From: Fimbriimonadales bacterium
Lineage (GTDB): Bacteria > Armatimonadota > Fimbriimonadia > Fimbriimonadales > Fimbriimonadaceae
Direction of reading: 5' to 3'
Assembly (NCBI GenBank): GCA_026418055.1
Contig: JAOACB010000001.1
Location: 62,001 to 126,000 of the forward strand
DNA: 64,000 bases
This document shows, in pieces, positions 1 to 12,712 of this stretch (position 1 is its first letter; each line of letters opens with the position of its first letter). The position numbers and the translations under genes are program-made. The notes under the pieces were generated by a model. It saw only the letters and a list, made by a program, of their open reading frames with translations, did no database searches and was not told the DNA's origin.

Positions 1-3000
1 TGTGTCGATGGAGGTCACGCAGGCGATGCCGGTTTCGATGCACGCCCTTCGGATCCGCGCACCCTCGGCCTCGGCCTTGGCGTCGGCGCTGGGCGTGTTC
101 ACCATCAGGCTGACCTGGCCCTCCCGGATGAAGTCGAGCAGGTTCGGTTGGCCTTCGTGGATCTTCATGACCCAGTGGCTGGGGATGCCGGCGGCCCGCA
201 GAGCGTCGTGGGTGCCTCCCGTGGCCGCGATGCGATAGCCTTGGGCGATCATTTCCCGAGCGATCTCGATGGCCGCGGGCTTGTCGGGGTCCTGCACGCT
301 CAGCAGGACGAAGCCGTCCCCCTTGAAGGTGATCCCGGAGGCTACCAGAGCCTTATAGAGCGCCGCTTCGAACGTGAAGTCTGTGCCGAGGATCTCTCCG
401 GTCGACTTCATTTCGGGGCCCAAGCTCGGCTCGACCTTGGCCAGCTTCTGGAAGCTGAACACGGGCGCCTTCACAGCGTACAGGATCGGTGGCGGGATCT
501 CGGCGGCTCCTGAGGCAAACTCATCTTCCGGCACGATGCGGCCCCGAGCCATCGGCGGGCAGGGACTGCCGACGAAACGGTCGGGCTCGCCAGGATCCAG
601 GATCCACAGCCCGCTCGAGTACCCTAGGTCGCGCAGCCTGGCACCCATGATGCAACGCGTGGCGAGCTCCACCATCGGAATCCCCGTGACCTTGCTCAGA
701 TACGGCACGGTCCTCGAGGCGCGCGGGTTCACCTCCAGCACGTAGGCCTTGTCGTCGCGGATGACGAACTGGATGTTCATCACTCCGCGCACTCCGAGGG
801 CTCGCGCGATCTTGCACGCGGCAAGCACCATCTGGCTCTGGACTTCGGGGCTGAGGCTGACCGCCGGGTAAACGGCCATCGAGTCTCCGCTGTGCACACC
901 GGCTCGCTCGATGTGTTCCATGATGCCGGGTACCAAGGTGTCCTCTCCGTCGGACACCACGTCCACCTCGGCCTCCGTGCCGAGGATGTACTGGTCCACG
1001 AGCACCGGCTGACCAGGGTTCGCGTCCTCCGCCTCGCGGTAGAAGAGGCGCAGCTGGTTCTCGGAGTACACGATCTCCATCGCTCGCCCGCCTAGGACGA
1101 AGCTGGGTCGAACGAGTACCGGGTAGCCCACCTCGCGGGCGACCTTGATCGCCTCGTCCAGGCTCTTCACTGCACGGCCGGCTGGCTTGCGGATGCCGAG
1201 CTCGGAGAGGAGCTTTTCAAAGAGGTCGCGGTCTTCGGCGCGGTCGATCGCGCTCGGGGGAGTGCCGAGCACCGGCAAGCCCGCGTTCTGCAGCGGCGTG
1301 GCCAGATTGATCGCCGTTTGGCCGCCGAACTGCACCACCGCGCCGATCGGATGCTCATGCGCCGCGACGTCCAGGACGTCCTCCAGCGTGACGGGCTCGA
1401 AGTAGAGACCGTCGCTCGTGTCGAAGTCCGTTGAGACCGTTTCCGGGTTGTTGTTGATCAAGATCGCGCGGTAGCCCATCTTCTGCAGGGCCCACACGCA
1501 GTGCACGCAGGAGTAGTCGAACTCGATTCCCTGACCGATTCGGATTGGTCCGGAGCCGAGCACGAACACCGTTTGCCGGTCGTCCGACGGGCGCAGCTTG
1601 GCGTCGTCCTCCTGCTCGAACGTTCCGTAATAATAGGGTGTTGCGGATTCGAACTCGCCCGCGCAGGTGTCCACCATCTTGAACACCGGCATGACCTTCT
1701 GACGCTCGACCTCCAACGCGGCGCGGGTTCCGTACCTCGCCGAAGCCAGCTTCTCCAGTTTGGCGTCGACCGCCGTGGCCGGAGACGCTCCCAGAGGCAA
1801 TGCCGGTTGCTGGGCTCGTCGCTCGATCTCTCGAACGAACCCATCGAGATCGTCGCTGGCCTCGAGCGCAGCGAGGAACGCCTCATGGTCGCTCCCCAGA
1901 CTCTGCTGGGCACGGATGGCCTTCTGCACGAGCTCGAGGTCCGTTCGGGGGACGCGCAGAAGGCTCAGAATCGTCGGAGAGGGGAACCCGAGGAGGAACG
2001 CCTCGTGCACCAAACGACCGAGGTCCTCGGAGGCTCCTTGGCTCTCGGCCGCCAGCTCCAAGCGCCTCTCCATCGCGAGAAGCTTCGAGATCGCCCGCAG
2101 GAACCAGGGGTCGACCTTGCTGAGGTCCCGAACCCGCTCGACCGACCATCCCCGGCGCAAGCCCTCGGCGAGCGCCCAGAGCCTCTCGTCGGTCGGCCTG
2201 GCGATCGCGTGGGCGAGCTCCTCGTCGGTCAGGGCCGCCATGCCCGGGTGTCTGAGGTCCCGTTGCTTGACCTCCAGCCCTCGCAACGCCTTCATCAGCG
2301 CCGACTCGAACGTGCGATCGATCGCCATCACCTCGCCGGTCGCCTTCATTTGGGTGAACAGCGTGCGGTCCCCCGAGGCGAACTTGTCGAACGGCCACCG
2401 AGGGATCTTGACGACGCAGTAATCCAGAGCGGGCTCGAAGCAGGCCTTCGTCGTTCCCGTCACCTGGTTGTCGATCTCGTCCAAGGTTCTTCCTATGGCG
2501 ATCTTGGCGGCTACGCGCGCGATCGGGTAGCCCGTGGCCTTGGAGGCGAGGGCGGAGGATCGGCTCACGCGCGGGTTGACTTCGATGATGTAGTAGTCGA
2601 AGCCGTCGGGGTTGACAGCCAGCTGCACGTTGCATCCGCCCTCGATCCCCAGGGCGCGGATGATCTTGAGCGACGCGGTGCGCAGCATGTGGTACTCGAT
2701 GTCGCTCAGCGTTTGGCTGGGGGCCACGACGATCGAGTCGCCCGTGTGCACTCCCATGGGATCGAGGTTCTCCATGTTGCACACGGTGATGCAGTTGCCT
2801 GCGCTGTCGCGCATCACCTCGTACTCGATCTCCTTCCAGCCGAGAAGGCTCCGCTCCACCATGATCTGGCTGCGCATGGACAGAGCGAGCCCCTTGAGAC
2901 CGATCTCCCAGAGCTCGTCAGGGTTGTGGGCGATGCCGCCTCCGGTGCCACCCAGAGTGTAAGCCGGTCGAATGATGCAGGGATACGGCGCGATCTCCAA

Positions 3001-3453
3001 CAAATCCTTGAGCTGCCGTCGGTCGGTGACGATCCAGCTCTCGGGCACGGGCTCCTTGATCTCGCGCATCAGCGCGCGGAAGCTCTCTCGGTCCTCGGCC
3101 TTGCGGATCGAATCGAGGGGGGTGCCGAGCAGGCGCACTCCGTACTTCTCGAGAATGCCTTGGTCGGCGAGAGCCGTGGCCAGGTTGAGCCCGGTCTGAC
3201 CTCCCAGCGTGGGCAGCAGCGCCTCCGGCCGCTCCCTGGCGATCACGCGCTCGCAGAACTCGACCGTGAGCGGCTCGATGTACAGCGCGTCGGCCATGCC
3301 TTGGTCGGTCATGATGGTCGCAGGGTTGCTGTTGATCAGCACGACCTCGCACCCCTCTTCCCTGAGGCTCTTGCACGCCTGCGTGCCGGCGTAATCGAAC
3401 TCGGCGGCCTGACCGATGACGATCGGGCCGCTTCCGATCACCAGAACCTTCAC
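1..3453 (-). CDS. carB: Carbamoyl-phosphate synthase large subunit (3' end cut by window edge)
   Basis: Makes carbamoyl phosphate from ammonia (channelled from CarA), bicarbonate and two ATP, for arginine and pyrimidine synthesis. The GTG start at 3453 overlaps the carA stop (GTGA), so the two are translationally coupled. 1151 codons are open to base 1. The two homologous synthetase halves begin [10 protein letters not shown] (residue 1) and [13 protein letters not shown] (about residue 629); the C-terminal MGS-like allosteric domain starts near residue 1040 and the frame ends at [10 protein letters not shown], so only a short C-terminal tail (about 10-30 residues by family comparison) is missing. 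The second half starts about 70 residues later than in the E. coli enzyme because of an extra helical stretch between [10 protein letters not shown] and VFKMVDTC in the oligomerisation region. Identity is certain; the insert's role is unknown. Confidence 0.97.
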   Translation of the reverse strand, partial: MKVLVIGSGPIVIGQAAEFDYAGTQACKSLREEGCEVVLINSNPATIMTDQGMADALYIEPLTVEFCERVIARERPEALLPTLGGQTGLNLATALADQGILEKYGVRLLGTPLDSIRKAEDRESFRALMREIKEPVPESWIVTDRRQLKDLLEIAPYPCIIRPAYTLGGTGGGIAHNPDELWEIGLKGLALSMRSQIMVERSLLGWKEIEYEVMRDSAGNCITVCNMENLDPMGVHTGDSIVVAPSQTLSDIEYHMLRTASLKIIRALGIEGGCNVQLAVNPDGFDYYIIEVNPRVSRSSALASKATGYPIARVAAKIAIGRTLDEIDNQVTGTTKACFEPALDYCVVKIPRWPFDKFASGDRTLFTQMKATGEVMAIDRTFESALMKALRGLEVKQRDLRHPGMAALTDEELAHAIARPTDERLWALAEGLRRGWSVERVRDLSKVDPWFLRAISKLLAMERRLELAAESQGASEDLGRLVHEAFLLGFPSPTILSLLRVPRTDLELVQKAIRAQQSLGSDHEAFLAALEASDDLDGFVREIERRAQQPALPLGASPATAVDAKLEKLASARYGTRAALEVERQKVMPVFKMVDTCAGEFESATPYYYGTFEQEDDAKLRPSDDRQTVFVLGSGPIRIGQGIEFDYSCVHCVWALQKMGYRAILINNNPETVSTDFDTSDGLYFEPVTLEDVLDVAAHEHPIGAVVQFGGQTAINLATPLQNAGLPVLGTPPSAIDRAEDRDLFEKLLSELGIRKPAGRAVKSLDEAIKVAREVGYPVLVRPSFVLGGRAMEIVYSENQLRLFYREAEDANPGQPVLVDQYILGTEAEVDVVSDGEDTLVPGIMEHIERAGVHSGDSMAVYPAVSLSPEVQSQMVLAACKIARALGVRGVMNIQFVIRDDKAYVLEVNPRASRTVPYLSKVTGIPMVELATRCIMGARLRDLGYSSGLWILDPGEPDRFVGSPCPPMARGRIVPEDEFASGAAEIPPPILYAVKAPVFSFQKLAKVEPSLGPEMKSTGEILGTDFTFEAALYKALVASGITFKGDGFVLLSVQDPDKPAAIEIAREMIAQGYRIAATGGTHDALRAAGIPSHWVMKIHEGQPNLLDFIREGQVSLMVNTPSADAKAEAEGARIRRACIETGIACVTSIDT

Positions 3454-4559
3454 CGGCGGAACTCCCCCATCCGCTCGACGAACTCAACGAAGTAGGGGCG
3501 GCTGTCCCAGGGGCCTGGAGCAGCTTCGGGATGGTACTGGATCGAGGAGGCCATGACTTCGGGAATCTCGATGCCCTCGACGGTGCCGTCGTTGACGTTG
3601 ATCTGCGTGACCAAGGCGCCCGTGCCCGCCAGGGAGTCTGGATCGACGGCGTACCCGTGGTTCTGAGAGGTGATCGTGACCGTGCCCCGTCGGAGGTCCT
3701 TGACGGGGTGGTTGCTGCCGCGATGGCCGAACTTCAGCTTGAAGGTGCGGCCGCCGATCGCCTGGCAGAGCAGCTGGTTGCCGAGGCAGATCCCGAAGAT
3801 CGGCCGCTTGCCGAGCAACTGGCGCACCGTCTCGACCACGGGGCCCAACCGCGCCGGATCGCCCGGCCCTGGCGAGAGCAGGACGCCGTCCGGGTCGCAC
3901 GAGAGGATCTCCTCTGCGGAGGCGGTCGCTGGGTACACGATGCTGCGGCACCCGATGGCGGCGAACCGCCGCAGGATGTTGTACTTGAGCCCGCAGTCCA
4001 CGACGGCGAGGCGGCGGGGGAAGGTTCCGTCGTCCTCTTCGATGCGCTCCTTCCCCGACCGACCCCATGCGTACGGTTCGGGGGTGGTCACGGAGTACAC
4101 GAAGTCCGTCTCGCCGTAGTCCTTCGTGGTTCGGAGCACTTCCAGAGCGTGGTCCGGGTCGCCGGTGGTGATGGCGCCCATGGTGACTCCCGCGGAGCGG
4201 ATGCGCTTGGTGATGGCGCGAGTGTCCACTCCCTGGATGGCCACCAGGCCGCGCTCCTTGAGGAAGGGATCCAGCGGGCGGCGGCTCCTCCAGTTGGAAG
4301 GGGACTCGCACGCCTCGCGCACGATCAGCCCCGTCGGCTTGAGCGAGTCCGACTCGAAGTCGTCGTCGTTGATGCCGTAGTTGCCGATCAGCGGGTACGT
4401 GAGAAGGACGATCTGCCCGGCGTAGCTGGGGTCCGAGAGGATCTCTTGGTAACCCGTCATGCCGGTGTTGAAGACGACTTCCCCAGTCGTCAGGCCCGGC
4501 GCACCGAGGGACTCTCCCTCGTACACCGTGCCGTCGCTCAGCACCAGATAGGCTTTCAC
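3450..4559 (-). CDS. carA: Carbamoyl-phosphate synthase small (glutaminase) subunit
   Basis: Hydrolyses glutamine and passes ammonia to CarB. The 369-residue protein has the CarA N-terminal domain ([30 protein letters not shown]) followed by a class I glutamine amidotransferase domain with the nucleophile cysteine in [10 protein letters not shown] and the His/Glu pair in [10 protein letters not shown]. The start is GTG at 4559; the stop TGA overlaps the GTG of carB. A possible -10 (TATATT, minus strand, 4615-4620) lies about 55 bases upstream, so this gene appears to have a leader, unlike many others here. I see no clear attenuator or PyrR-type site in it. Length is normal for the family. Confidence 0.97.
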   Translation of the reverse strand: MKAYLVLSDGTVYEGESLGAPGLTTGEVVFNTGMTGYQEILSDPSYAGQIVLLTYPLIGNYGINDDDFESDSLKPTGLIVREACESPSNWRSRRPLDPFLKERGLVAIQGVDTRAITKRIRSAGVTMGAITTGDPDHALEVLRTTKDYGETDFVYSVTTPEPYAWGRSGKERIEEDDGTFPRRLAVVDCGLKYNILRRFAAIGCRSIVYPATASAEEILSCDPDGVLLSPGPGDPARLGPVVETVRQLLGKRPIFGICLGNQLLCQAIGGRTFKLKFGHRGSNHPVKDLRRGTVTITSQNHGYAVDPDSLAGTGALVTQINVNDGTVEGIEIPEVMASSIQYHPEAAPGPWDSRPYFVEFVERMGEFRR

Positions 4560-4699
4560 AGCGGTGGTCGACGTCCGGGAGAGGCGGCGCTGGTCCGTCC
4601 CAGAGGTCCGCGAGAATATACCCTGATCGGCGGCTCGCCGCCCGGAACCGGTGGAACTATCGGGTATGCAGGTCGCTGGTCGAGACCGATCTATCTGGT

Positions 4700-6204
4700 A
4701 TGGGTGGTCCCAGTGCGGGGGTGCAACAGGTCTGGGCCCTCCTCGATCTCGCCACGATTCCTCTGGGTGGCACGTTCGAGGAGCAGCTCGTGCCGTTCGT
4801 GGCGGGTTGCGCGTCCCTGTTCCACGCGTCGGGCGCCAGCCTGTTTCTTGCGGAAGGGACGCAAGGGAAGTTCCGATTGGTTGCCAAGCACGGAGCGGAG
4901 GTGAGGGCGCCGCTCGGGGCGACGATCCAAGCGGGTTCGGGCATCGCGGGAACGTGCATCGCCGCTCGCAAGCCCATGGTGGTTACGGAGCCGGATCGGA
5001 GCGATCTGTTCAAGGACGTTCCCAGGCGTCCCGAGATCGGGTCGGCAATGGTGGTGCCGATCGTGGTTCCCCCGGACGAGTGTCTCGGCGTGCTGAACCT
5101 GAGCCGCGGGCCCTCCGAACCGTCGTTCAGCGACGAGGACCTTTTCGTGGCCTGGTCGGTGGTGCGCTACCTGGGGCTGGCGTTGCGGAACGTCACGCTG
5201 CTCGCGGAGCGCAACCGTGCCCTGGCGGAGGAGGAGCGCATGCGCGCCGAGATCGAGGCGGTCCTTTCCTCCCTCGCCGTGGGTGTGATCACTCTCAGTG
5301 CCGACGGATCCGTCGAGGCCGCCAACCCCGAGGCGGTGAAGATTCTGGGGGGCCTCGAGCCGCGCGGGGAGGATCCGCTCGGGCAGGACCTGCTCGAGCT
5401 GGCACGGGAAGTGAGGTCGCACGGGCGCCTGCAACGCGTCAGCCGCCGCCAGCAGCCGGAGAGGATCGTGTTGCTGAATGGAGCGCCGCTGCCTGGTGGC
5501 GGAGTCGTGGTCGCGCTGGAAGACATCACCGAGCGCGAGAGGTCCGAACGCGAGATGGCGCGCATGAGGCGCCTGGCCGAGATGGGCCAGATGGCGGCGG
5601 CGATCGCCCATGAGATTCGGAATCCGCTCACGGGAATCTGCGGCGCGTCGCAGATGCTGCTGGAGCACGGCGGGCAGATCGCGGAGCTGGCGCAGATCAT
5701 CCACGACGAGGGCGAAAGGCTGAACCGACTGTGCACGGACTTCCTGGATTTCGCAAAACCTCTCCGGCTTCACCGGCAGAGGTGCGATCTCAGGAATCTC
5801 GTCCACGGGGTCGTGACCATCCAGCGCGCCCGGGCGGAGCAGGCGGGAGTGCGTCTGGTCGCCGTCTTGCCGGAAGAGCCGGTCCACGTCGAGGTCGATG
5901 CGCCACGCCTTTCGCAGGTGTTGCACAACCTGGTCGTCAACGGCATCCAAGCGTGCGATCCTGGCGGCGTGGTCGAGGTGGAGCTGCTGCCCGATGGTTT
6001 CGTTGTGCGGGACTCGGGCCGAGGGATGTCGGAAGAGACGCAGGCGATGCTCTTCACTCCGTTCTTCACGACGAAGCCCAAAGGCAACGGTCTGGGCCTG
6101 AGCACGGCGAAGAAGATTCTCGACGCGCACGGCGGAAGCATCGAGGTGGAGTCTCGGGTCGGAGAGGGAACGGTGTTCACGATTCGTTTGGGAGGCGAGG
6201 CGGC

Positions 6205-6208
<4 letters not shown>
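4700..6208 (+). CDS. Soluble GAF-PAS sensor histidine kinase, NtrB-like
   Basis: Autophosphorylating sensor kinase, predicted cytoplasmic because no membrane segment is present. Domains in the 502-residue protein: GAF (about 10-165, with LFHASGASLFLAEG), PAS-like (about 185-280, LAVGVITLSADGSVEAANPEA), HisKA with the phospho-histidine H304 in AIAHEIRNPL, then a HATPase domain with the N box (LVVNGIQACD), G1 box (DSGRGMS) and G2 region (TTKPKGNGLGLSTAKKIL). The gene overlaps the following response regulator by GTGA (6205-6208), so the two form a coupled two-component operon. The H-box and PAS layout resemble NtrB/AtoS-type partners of sigma-54 activators. The signal sensed by the GAF/PAS domains cannot be told from sequence. 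The ATG at 4700 is chosen because it is the first in-frame start before the GAF domain. Confidence 0.9.
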
Positions 6209-8666
<2,458 letters not shown>

Positions 8667-9704
8667 TCAGGGTTCGGAGAGGGTCAGGTCTTGGAGGAAC
8701 GCCCTCAGGGCTCTGGCGCGCACCGGCCCGAGGTCGGCTCTGGCGGGATCGCCCTGCAGCTCGCACCACGCCCGGTCTGCCTCGTGGATGGATGCGCCGG
8801 TCAGGGCTCCCGCAGCCAGCCCCCAGCGGAGCCAAGCCAGGGCCCTCAGGGCGTCCGAGGGCTGGAGGGTTCGGCAGCGTTGCAGGAACGCCGCGATCTC
8901 TCTGAGGTGGGCGAGCAAAGACTCTCGGGGAACCTCCGAGCGCGCCGCGCGTTCCTGCCCAAGCAGGAAGTCCCGGGCTCCGCGCCACCCTGGATGGCGG
9001 GCCTGCGTCGTGCTGATCTGCACGAACGCGCCGGTGGCCTTCGAGGCTTCGCCGAACAGCCCCCGCACCACGAGACCGCGTTGCGTGAGAGCCGCCAGCA
9101 CGCTCCGCAGACGCTTGGCGTGGGCCAGGCCGATGAGGTGGGCCATCACCGACAGCCGCAACCCGGACCCGCAGTTGGGCGGACTGGACGCGAGGAATCC
9201 CCAAGGTTCCGCTTGGGCGAACTCCAGGCTGCGGCTCAGCGCGGCGAGGATGCGCTCCAGGGCTTCGAGAGCGTCTTCGACGGCGTGGCCCGGCAACAGA
9301 ACCTGGATTCGAAGATGGTCCTCCTCGTTCACCAGGATCGAGGCGGTCTGGGCGTCGTTCACCAGAACCAGGCGGCCCGGCTCCCGCCAAGCGAAGTGCG
9401 GCGAAACCAGCCTGAGACGCACCAAGGCGTCGAAGTCCGGGAGCTGCAGGGAGCCCAGCGCCCGGAACGTGGTCTCCGGGGATCCCGTGTCGCGGCAGGC
9501 CGCCTCTCGGACAAGCCTGGCGACTTCGAGCAGCTCGCTCGGCTTGGCGGCGCTCGGGAAGCGAAAGCCCCGAAGGTTGCGCATGGCCCGCGCGCGCGAG
9601 CTCACCACGCAGTCCGCGTCGAACCCGTCGGCCGCGAGCCAAGCAGGGGTGGACCATGCGCCGACCGCAACCTCGCCGAAGGGTGGTGAGGCAGGCCGAC
9701 GCAT
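8667..9704 (-). CDS. McsB-like ATP:guanido phosphotransferase (protein arginine kinase family)
   Basis: 345 residues matching the McsB family in order: SSRARAMRNLRGF, a NEEDHLRIQVLLPG segment holding the catalytic glutamates, WGFLASSPPNCGSGLRLSVM, and VRGLFGEASKATGAFVQIS in the phosphoarginine-recognition part. McsB marks proteins with phosphoarginine for ClpCP. The family's active-site cysteine segment (TSCPTNVGTG in Bacillus McsB) reads ASSPPNCGSG here, so the cysteine is replaced by serine and the next Thr by Pro. No mcsA, clpC or ctsR is nearby, so the usual operon is absent. Start ATG 9704, with TAAACT six bases upstream (leaderless pattern). Family is clear; catalytic activity and substrate are uncertain. 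Confidence 0.82.
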   Translation of the reverse strand: MRRPASPPFGEVAVGAWSTPAWLAADGFDADCVVSSRARAMRNLRGFRFPSAAKPSELLEVARLVREAACRDTGSPETTFRALGSLQLPDFDALVRLRLVSPHFAWREPGRLVLVNDAQTASILVNEEDHLRIQVLLPGHAVEDALEALERILAALSRSLEFAQAEPWGFLASSPPNCGSGLRLSVMAHLIGLAHAKRLRSVLAALTQRGLVVRGLFGEASKATGAFVQISTTQARHPGWRGARDFLLGQERAARSEVPRESLLAHLREIAAFLQRCRTLQPSDALRALAWLRWGLAAGALTGASIHEADRAWCELQGDPARADLGPVRARALRAFLQDLTLSEP

Positions 9705-9710
9705 GCCTCC

Positions 9711-9716
9711 AGTTTA
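9711..9716 (-). promoter_or_regulatory. -10 box of the McsB-like gene (leaderless)
   Basis: TAAACT on the minus strand, six bases before ATG 9704. The GGAGG between them sits too close to the start codon to work as a normal ribosome binding site. Confidence 0.5.
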
Positions 9717-9731
9717 CATTCGGCCGTTGGG

Positions 9732-11573
9732 TCAGCTGTAGAAGGGGAACTCCGTGATGCGCAGCTTGGCGCAGCCGTACGGCACGAGCTCCACCCGCTC
9801 CTCCGATCCGTGCGAGAGGTCTCCTTGGGGCACGGGGCCCGCAGAGCCCTCGACGAGGGTCCACCGAGGCACCTGGGCGGCTTCGACGCGGGCCGCGACG
9901 GGAGCGTTCTCAGGGGAGAAGAACGGCGGACGGAGGGGCCTTTCCTCGAAAACCGCCTCGATGGCTTCGCCGTCCGAGCGGAGGGCGTAGTTCCACGGCG
10001 TCGTGGGTAGGACCTCGTAGTCGGGCAGCGGCTCCTTGCCCCGCACCACCCTCCAGCGCTCGCCGATCCTGAGCGAGAAAACCAGAGGACCGCGCGCCAC
10101 GGCGATACCGCCGCTCGGCCTCCGCAGGACGCGCGGCGCCATGGGCAGGCGGATCGTCAGGACGTCGCCGGGCTTCCACTGGCGATCCACCTTGTGGAAC
10201 GTGCCCTCCGGCGCATCGACCCCTGCCACCGTAGCGCCCTTAGCCCAAGCCGGGATGCGAACCCACAGAGGGAAGCGGTGTCCATCGGGTCCGTCGTAGC
10301 GGACCTCGACCGTGTCCCGGAACGGGTAATCGGTCTCCACGCGCAGCGAGACCGCCGCTCCTCGAACCGTGGTGCGCACTTCGCAGGGACCGTGCGCGAC
10401 GAGGGCGAGGCCGTCGTCCTCGGAGCGCATGCACAGGCTCGCGACGAACTTCGGCCAGCCCTGATGGTAGTTCGCCGTGCAGCAACCGAAGTTGGGATCC
10501 AGACCGAAGAGGTTGGAATCCGGCTCGTTGTTCACCCAGGCTCGAGGGTGGATGTCGCACAGCACCTGGTTCGCTTGCTGGTCGTACTGGTGGGCTCGCA
10601 TCCAAGGGTCGAAGGTTGCCGGCAGGGCGTTGTAGGCGAGCATCTCGAGCCGATCGCCGAACAGCGGATCCCCGAACGTTGCCAGTAGCTTCTCGAGCGA
10701 GAACATGTACTCAACGACGGCGCAGAGCTCCGTGCCCTGCGTGGGGGATGGGCCCGCTAGGTGCTCGTCGCCGGAGAAGAGGCCCGTGGCTTGGCCGTGG
10801 TATTGGTCGAGCATGAGGAGGGCCTGCCAAACCGCCGCTCGGCTGAACTCCCAGCCCGTGATCTCCCATTCCACGGCCGGCGCCTTGATGCCCATGGCGT
10901 TGTTGACGACGTGGGTGAAGTGGCTGAACCGAAAGGTCTCCCGCGCCGGCTTGGCGGTAGCCGGAAACCACTGGAACCAATGGGTCCAGGAGAGGCCTTG
11001 GCGATGGGTTTCGGCGAGCGCGCGAAGCAGACCGCTGTTGCCCGTTCGGCGGTGCAGCCACTGGATGGACAGTGCCATGTCGGCCCACCGTGCGACGGCC
11101 CAAGCTTGGAAGGGCCGGGACGGCGCCTCTTTCTCCAGATGCTCGAAGAAACGACCGAGGAACGGTTCGACCCTGGGATCCCCGGTCGCCTCGGCCCACT
11201 GGGTCAGCGCCTTGGCCATGATCGCCAAGGGCCACCAATCCTCCAGGGTGGCCGGCCCGAACCACCCCGACCGGTGTTGGTGGTTCAGCGTCCAGTCGAT
11301 CCACCTCTCGGCTCTGGCCACCAAACAGGAGTCGTTGAGGAGGAAGGCCAGGGGCACCAAGCCGTCGACGTAGTACGGCCCCCTCTCCCATCCCTCTCCG
11401 TCTCCTCCGAGCCAAGCCGAGTTCTGCCCGAGATCCGGCCAATGCTGCTCGAGAAGGCCAGTCTGACCTTCTGCTTGGATCCGGAGCTGCTCGCGGAGCC
11501 ACCCCAGCGGGCGGACGCAACCAAGCGGCAAGGGGGTGAAGGTGCGGTCGGGAGAGGAGTCAGGGTTCCACAC
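9732..11573 (-). CDS. GH127-type beta-L-arabinofuranosidase (DUF1680 family)
   Basis: 613 residues with the fold and motifs of glycoside hydrolase family 127. The zinc/thiolate site characteristic of the family is visible as E-x-C in TELCAVVEYMF and the Cys pair in FGCCTANYHQGWPKF; the acid/base glutamate is probably in SGDEHLAGP. The N-terminal two thirds is the (alpha/alpha)6 barrel (for example LGGDGEGWERGPYYVDGLVPLA, given here only as its position near residues 55-76); the rest is beta-sandwich. Known members release L-arabinofuranose from plant glycans. No signal peptide is present, so it should work on oligosaccharides inside the cell. Start GTG 11573 with GGAGG four bases upstream and TAAACT nine bases upstream. 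It sits head-to-head with D-lyxose isomerase. Confidence 0.88.
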   Translation of the reverse strand: MWNPDSSPDRTFTPLPLGCVRPLGWLREQLRIQAEGQTGLLEQHWPDLGQNSAWLGGDGEGWERGPYYVDGLVPLAFLLNDSCLVARAERWIDWTLNHQHRSGWFGPATLEDWWPLAIMAKALTQWAEATGDPRVEPFLGRFFEHLEKEAPSRPFQAWAVARWADMALSIQWLHRRTGNSGLLRALAETHRQGLSWTHWFQWFPATAKPARETFRFSHFTHVVNNAMGIKAPAVEWEITGWEFSRAAVWQALLMLDQYHGQATGLFSGDEHLAGPSPTQGTELCAVVEYMFSLEKLLATFGDPLFGDRLEMLAYNALPATFDPWMRAHQYDQQANQVLCDIHPRAWVNNEPDSNLFGLDPNFGCCTANYHQGWPKFVASLCMRSEDDGLALVAHGPCEVRTTVRGAAVSLRVETDYPFRDTVEVRYDGPDGHRFPLWVRIPAWAKGATVAGVDAPEGTFHKVDRQWKPGDVLTIRLPMAPRVLRRPSGGIAVARGPLVFSLRIGERWRVVRGKEPLPDYEVLPTTPWNYALRSDGEAIEAVFEERPLRPPFFSPENAPVAARVEAAQVPRWTLVEGSAGPVPQGDLSHGSEERVELVPYGCAKLRITEFPFYS

Positions 11574-11582
11574 GGCTCCTCC

Positions 11583-11621
11583 AGTTTAGCGGTTGCCGAG
11601 TGCTAGGGGAAGGTGTAACCT
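11583..11621. promoter_or_regulatory. Divergent promoter region GH127 / lyxose isomerase
   Basis: Minus-strand TAAACT at 11583-11588 (nine bases before GTG 11573) and plus-strand TAACCT at 11616-11621 (seven bases before ATG 11629). Only 55 bases separate the two start codons. The plus-strand gene would be leaderless. Confidence 0.5.
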
Positions 11622-11628
11622 GATAGGC

Positions 11629-12195
11629 ATGAAGCGCAGCGAGATCAACGGTCTGGTTCGATCCGCTCAGGCTTGCTTCGAGGCTCACGGTTGGGCCTTG
11701 CCGCCAGAGCCCCGTTGGGACGTCACGGACTTCGGCCTCGGCGACTGGCGACGCTACGGCCTCGTGTTGGTGAACCTTGCCGAGGAGCCCGAGTACTGCG
11801 AGAAGCTGATGTACGCACGGCAGGGAATGCAGACGCCGACCCACGCGCACCGTTCCAAGAAGGAGGACATCATCTGCCGATGGGGTCGGCTGGCGTTGCA
11901 GCTGTGGCCGAACAGGCCCGACGAGGGCGGCGGGGAGTTCGAGCTGAAGGTCGACGGCAAGGCCCGCAGGTTCCAGCCCGGGGAACAGATCGTGCTGGAG
12001 GCGGGAAGCCGCATCACGCTGACGCAGGGCGTCTACCACCGGTTTTGGCCGGAGAGCGAGGAGTGCATCATCGGCGAGGTCTCGACGGCCAACGACGACG
12101 AGCACGACAATTTCTTCGTGGACTCCAACGTGGGTCGGTTCCCGGGGGTGGAGGAGGACGAACCCCCTTTGGTTCGCCTCGTCAGCGACCGCTGA
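11629..12195 (+). CDS. D-lyxose ketol-isomerase family protein
   Basis: 188-residue cupin of the D-lyxose isomerase family, interconverting D-lyxose and D-xylulose (members also act on D-mannose/D-fructose). Visible metal-binding and family motifs: THAHRSKKEDIICRWG (His, His and Glu ligands), GVYHRFWPE (third His) and the conserved tail GEVSTANDDEHDNFF. Start ATG 11629 follows a TAACCT box by seven bases with no leader. It is divergent from the GH127 glycosidase and convergent with the YbjN-like gene. The context suggests it feeds pentoses from plant polysaccharides into the pentose phosphate pathway; that is inference. Confidence 0.9.
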   Translation: MKRSEINGLVRSAQACFEAHGWALPPEPRWDVTDFGLGDWRRYGLVLVNLAEEPEYCEKLMYARQGMQTPTHAHRSKKEDIICRWGRLALQLWPNRPDEGGGEFELKVDGKARRFQPGEQIVLEAGSRITLTQGVYHRFWPESEECIIGEVSTANDDEHDNFFVDSNVGRFPGVEEDEPPLVRLVSDR

Positions 12196-12201
12196 GCGGA
12201 G

Positions 12202-12657
12202 CTAGCCTTCCTCCAAAAGCTGGATGGCCTCTTTCGGGCTGATGGACGTGAAGATGACCGCCATGATGCCTGGGTAGTAGCGGTCCATCATCCAGACGTT
12301 GGTGTAGATGAGCCTCTTCACCAGAGCCGGCGAGAGGCGGTCGTCCTCCACGTCGATGCTGGTTTTGTAGCGCACCTCGCCGTCCTCGAAGTCCATCTCG
12401 AAGTTGCCCAGGATGAGGCCGCAGTTGGCCCGTGTGAGGAACTCCGCCATGGCCAGACGCTTGGAGGCTGGCACGCGCGAGGGACAGATGCTGTAGAAAA
12501 CGAACTGCTCGAGCTCCTCGCTCACCTGGGCCAGGCACGTCCATTCACCGTGCTCGCCTCCGAACAGCATCTTGAGCACGGGCTTGTCGCCAACCTGCTC
12601 GTACTGCCATTCGTCTTCGATGAGGAACCTTTCGACGGCGTCGAGGAGCTTTCCCAT
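12202..12657 (-). CDS. YbjN-domain protein
   Basis: 151-residue protein with a type III secretion chaperone-like (YbjN) fold: LIEDEWQYEQVGDKPVLKM, then EQFVFYSICPSRVP, RLAMAEFLTRANCGLILGNFE, SIDVEDDRLS and YYPGIMAVIF. Function in this family is not settled; members are small, soluble and probably protein-binding. No catalytic residues are recognised. Stop lies six bases from the stop of the convergent lyxose isomerase gene. Start ATG 12657 has TAGCCT nine bases upstream. Confidence 0.8.
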   Translation of the reverse strand: MGKLLDAVERFLIEDEWQYEQVGDKPVLKMLFGGEHGEWTCLAQVSEELEQFVFYSICPSRVPASKRLAMAEFLTRANCGLILGNFEMDFEDGEVRYKTSIDVEDDRLSPALVKRLIYTNVWMMDRYYPGIMAVIFTSISPKEAIQLLEEG

Positions 12658-12666
12658 CTTGCCGCA

Positions 12667-12707
12667 AGGCTACCTCAACGGATCGGGCGGAACGATCGGT
12701 CCATAAT
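12667..12707. promoter_or_regulatory. Divergent promoter region YbjN / GH78
   Basis: Minus-strand TAGCCT at 12667-12672 (nine bases before ATG 12657) and plus-strand CATAAT at 12702-12707 (five bases before ATG 12713). The start codons are 55 bases apart and neither has a Shine-Dalgarno sequence. Confidence 0.45.
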
Positions 12708-12712
12708 GCGCC

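Noticed and set aside
1501-3495. 664-codon plus-strand open frame opposite carB
   Set aside because: Antisense shadow of the carbamoyl-phosphate synthase large subunit; no motif or ribosome binding site.
4560-4699. Possible PyrR-type attenuator before carA
   Set aside because: I could not find a terminator/antiterminator pair or a PyrR-binding loop in the leader.
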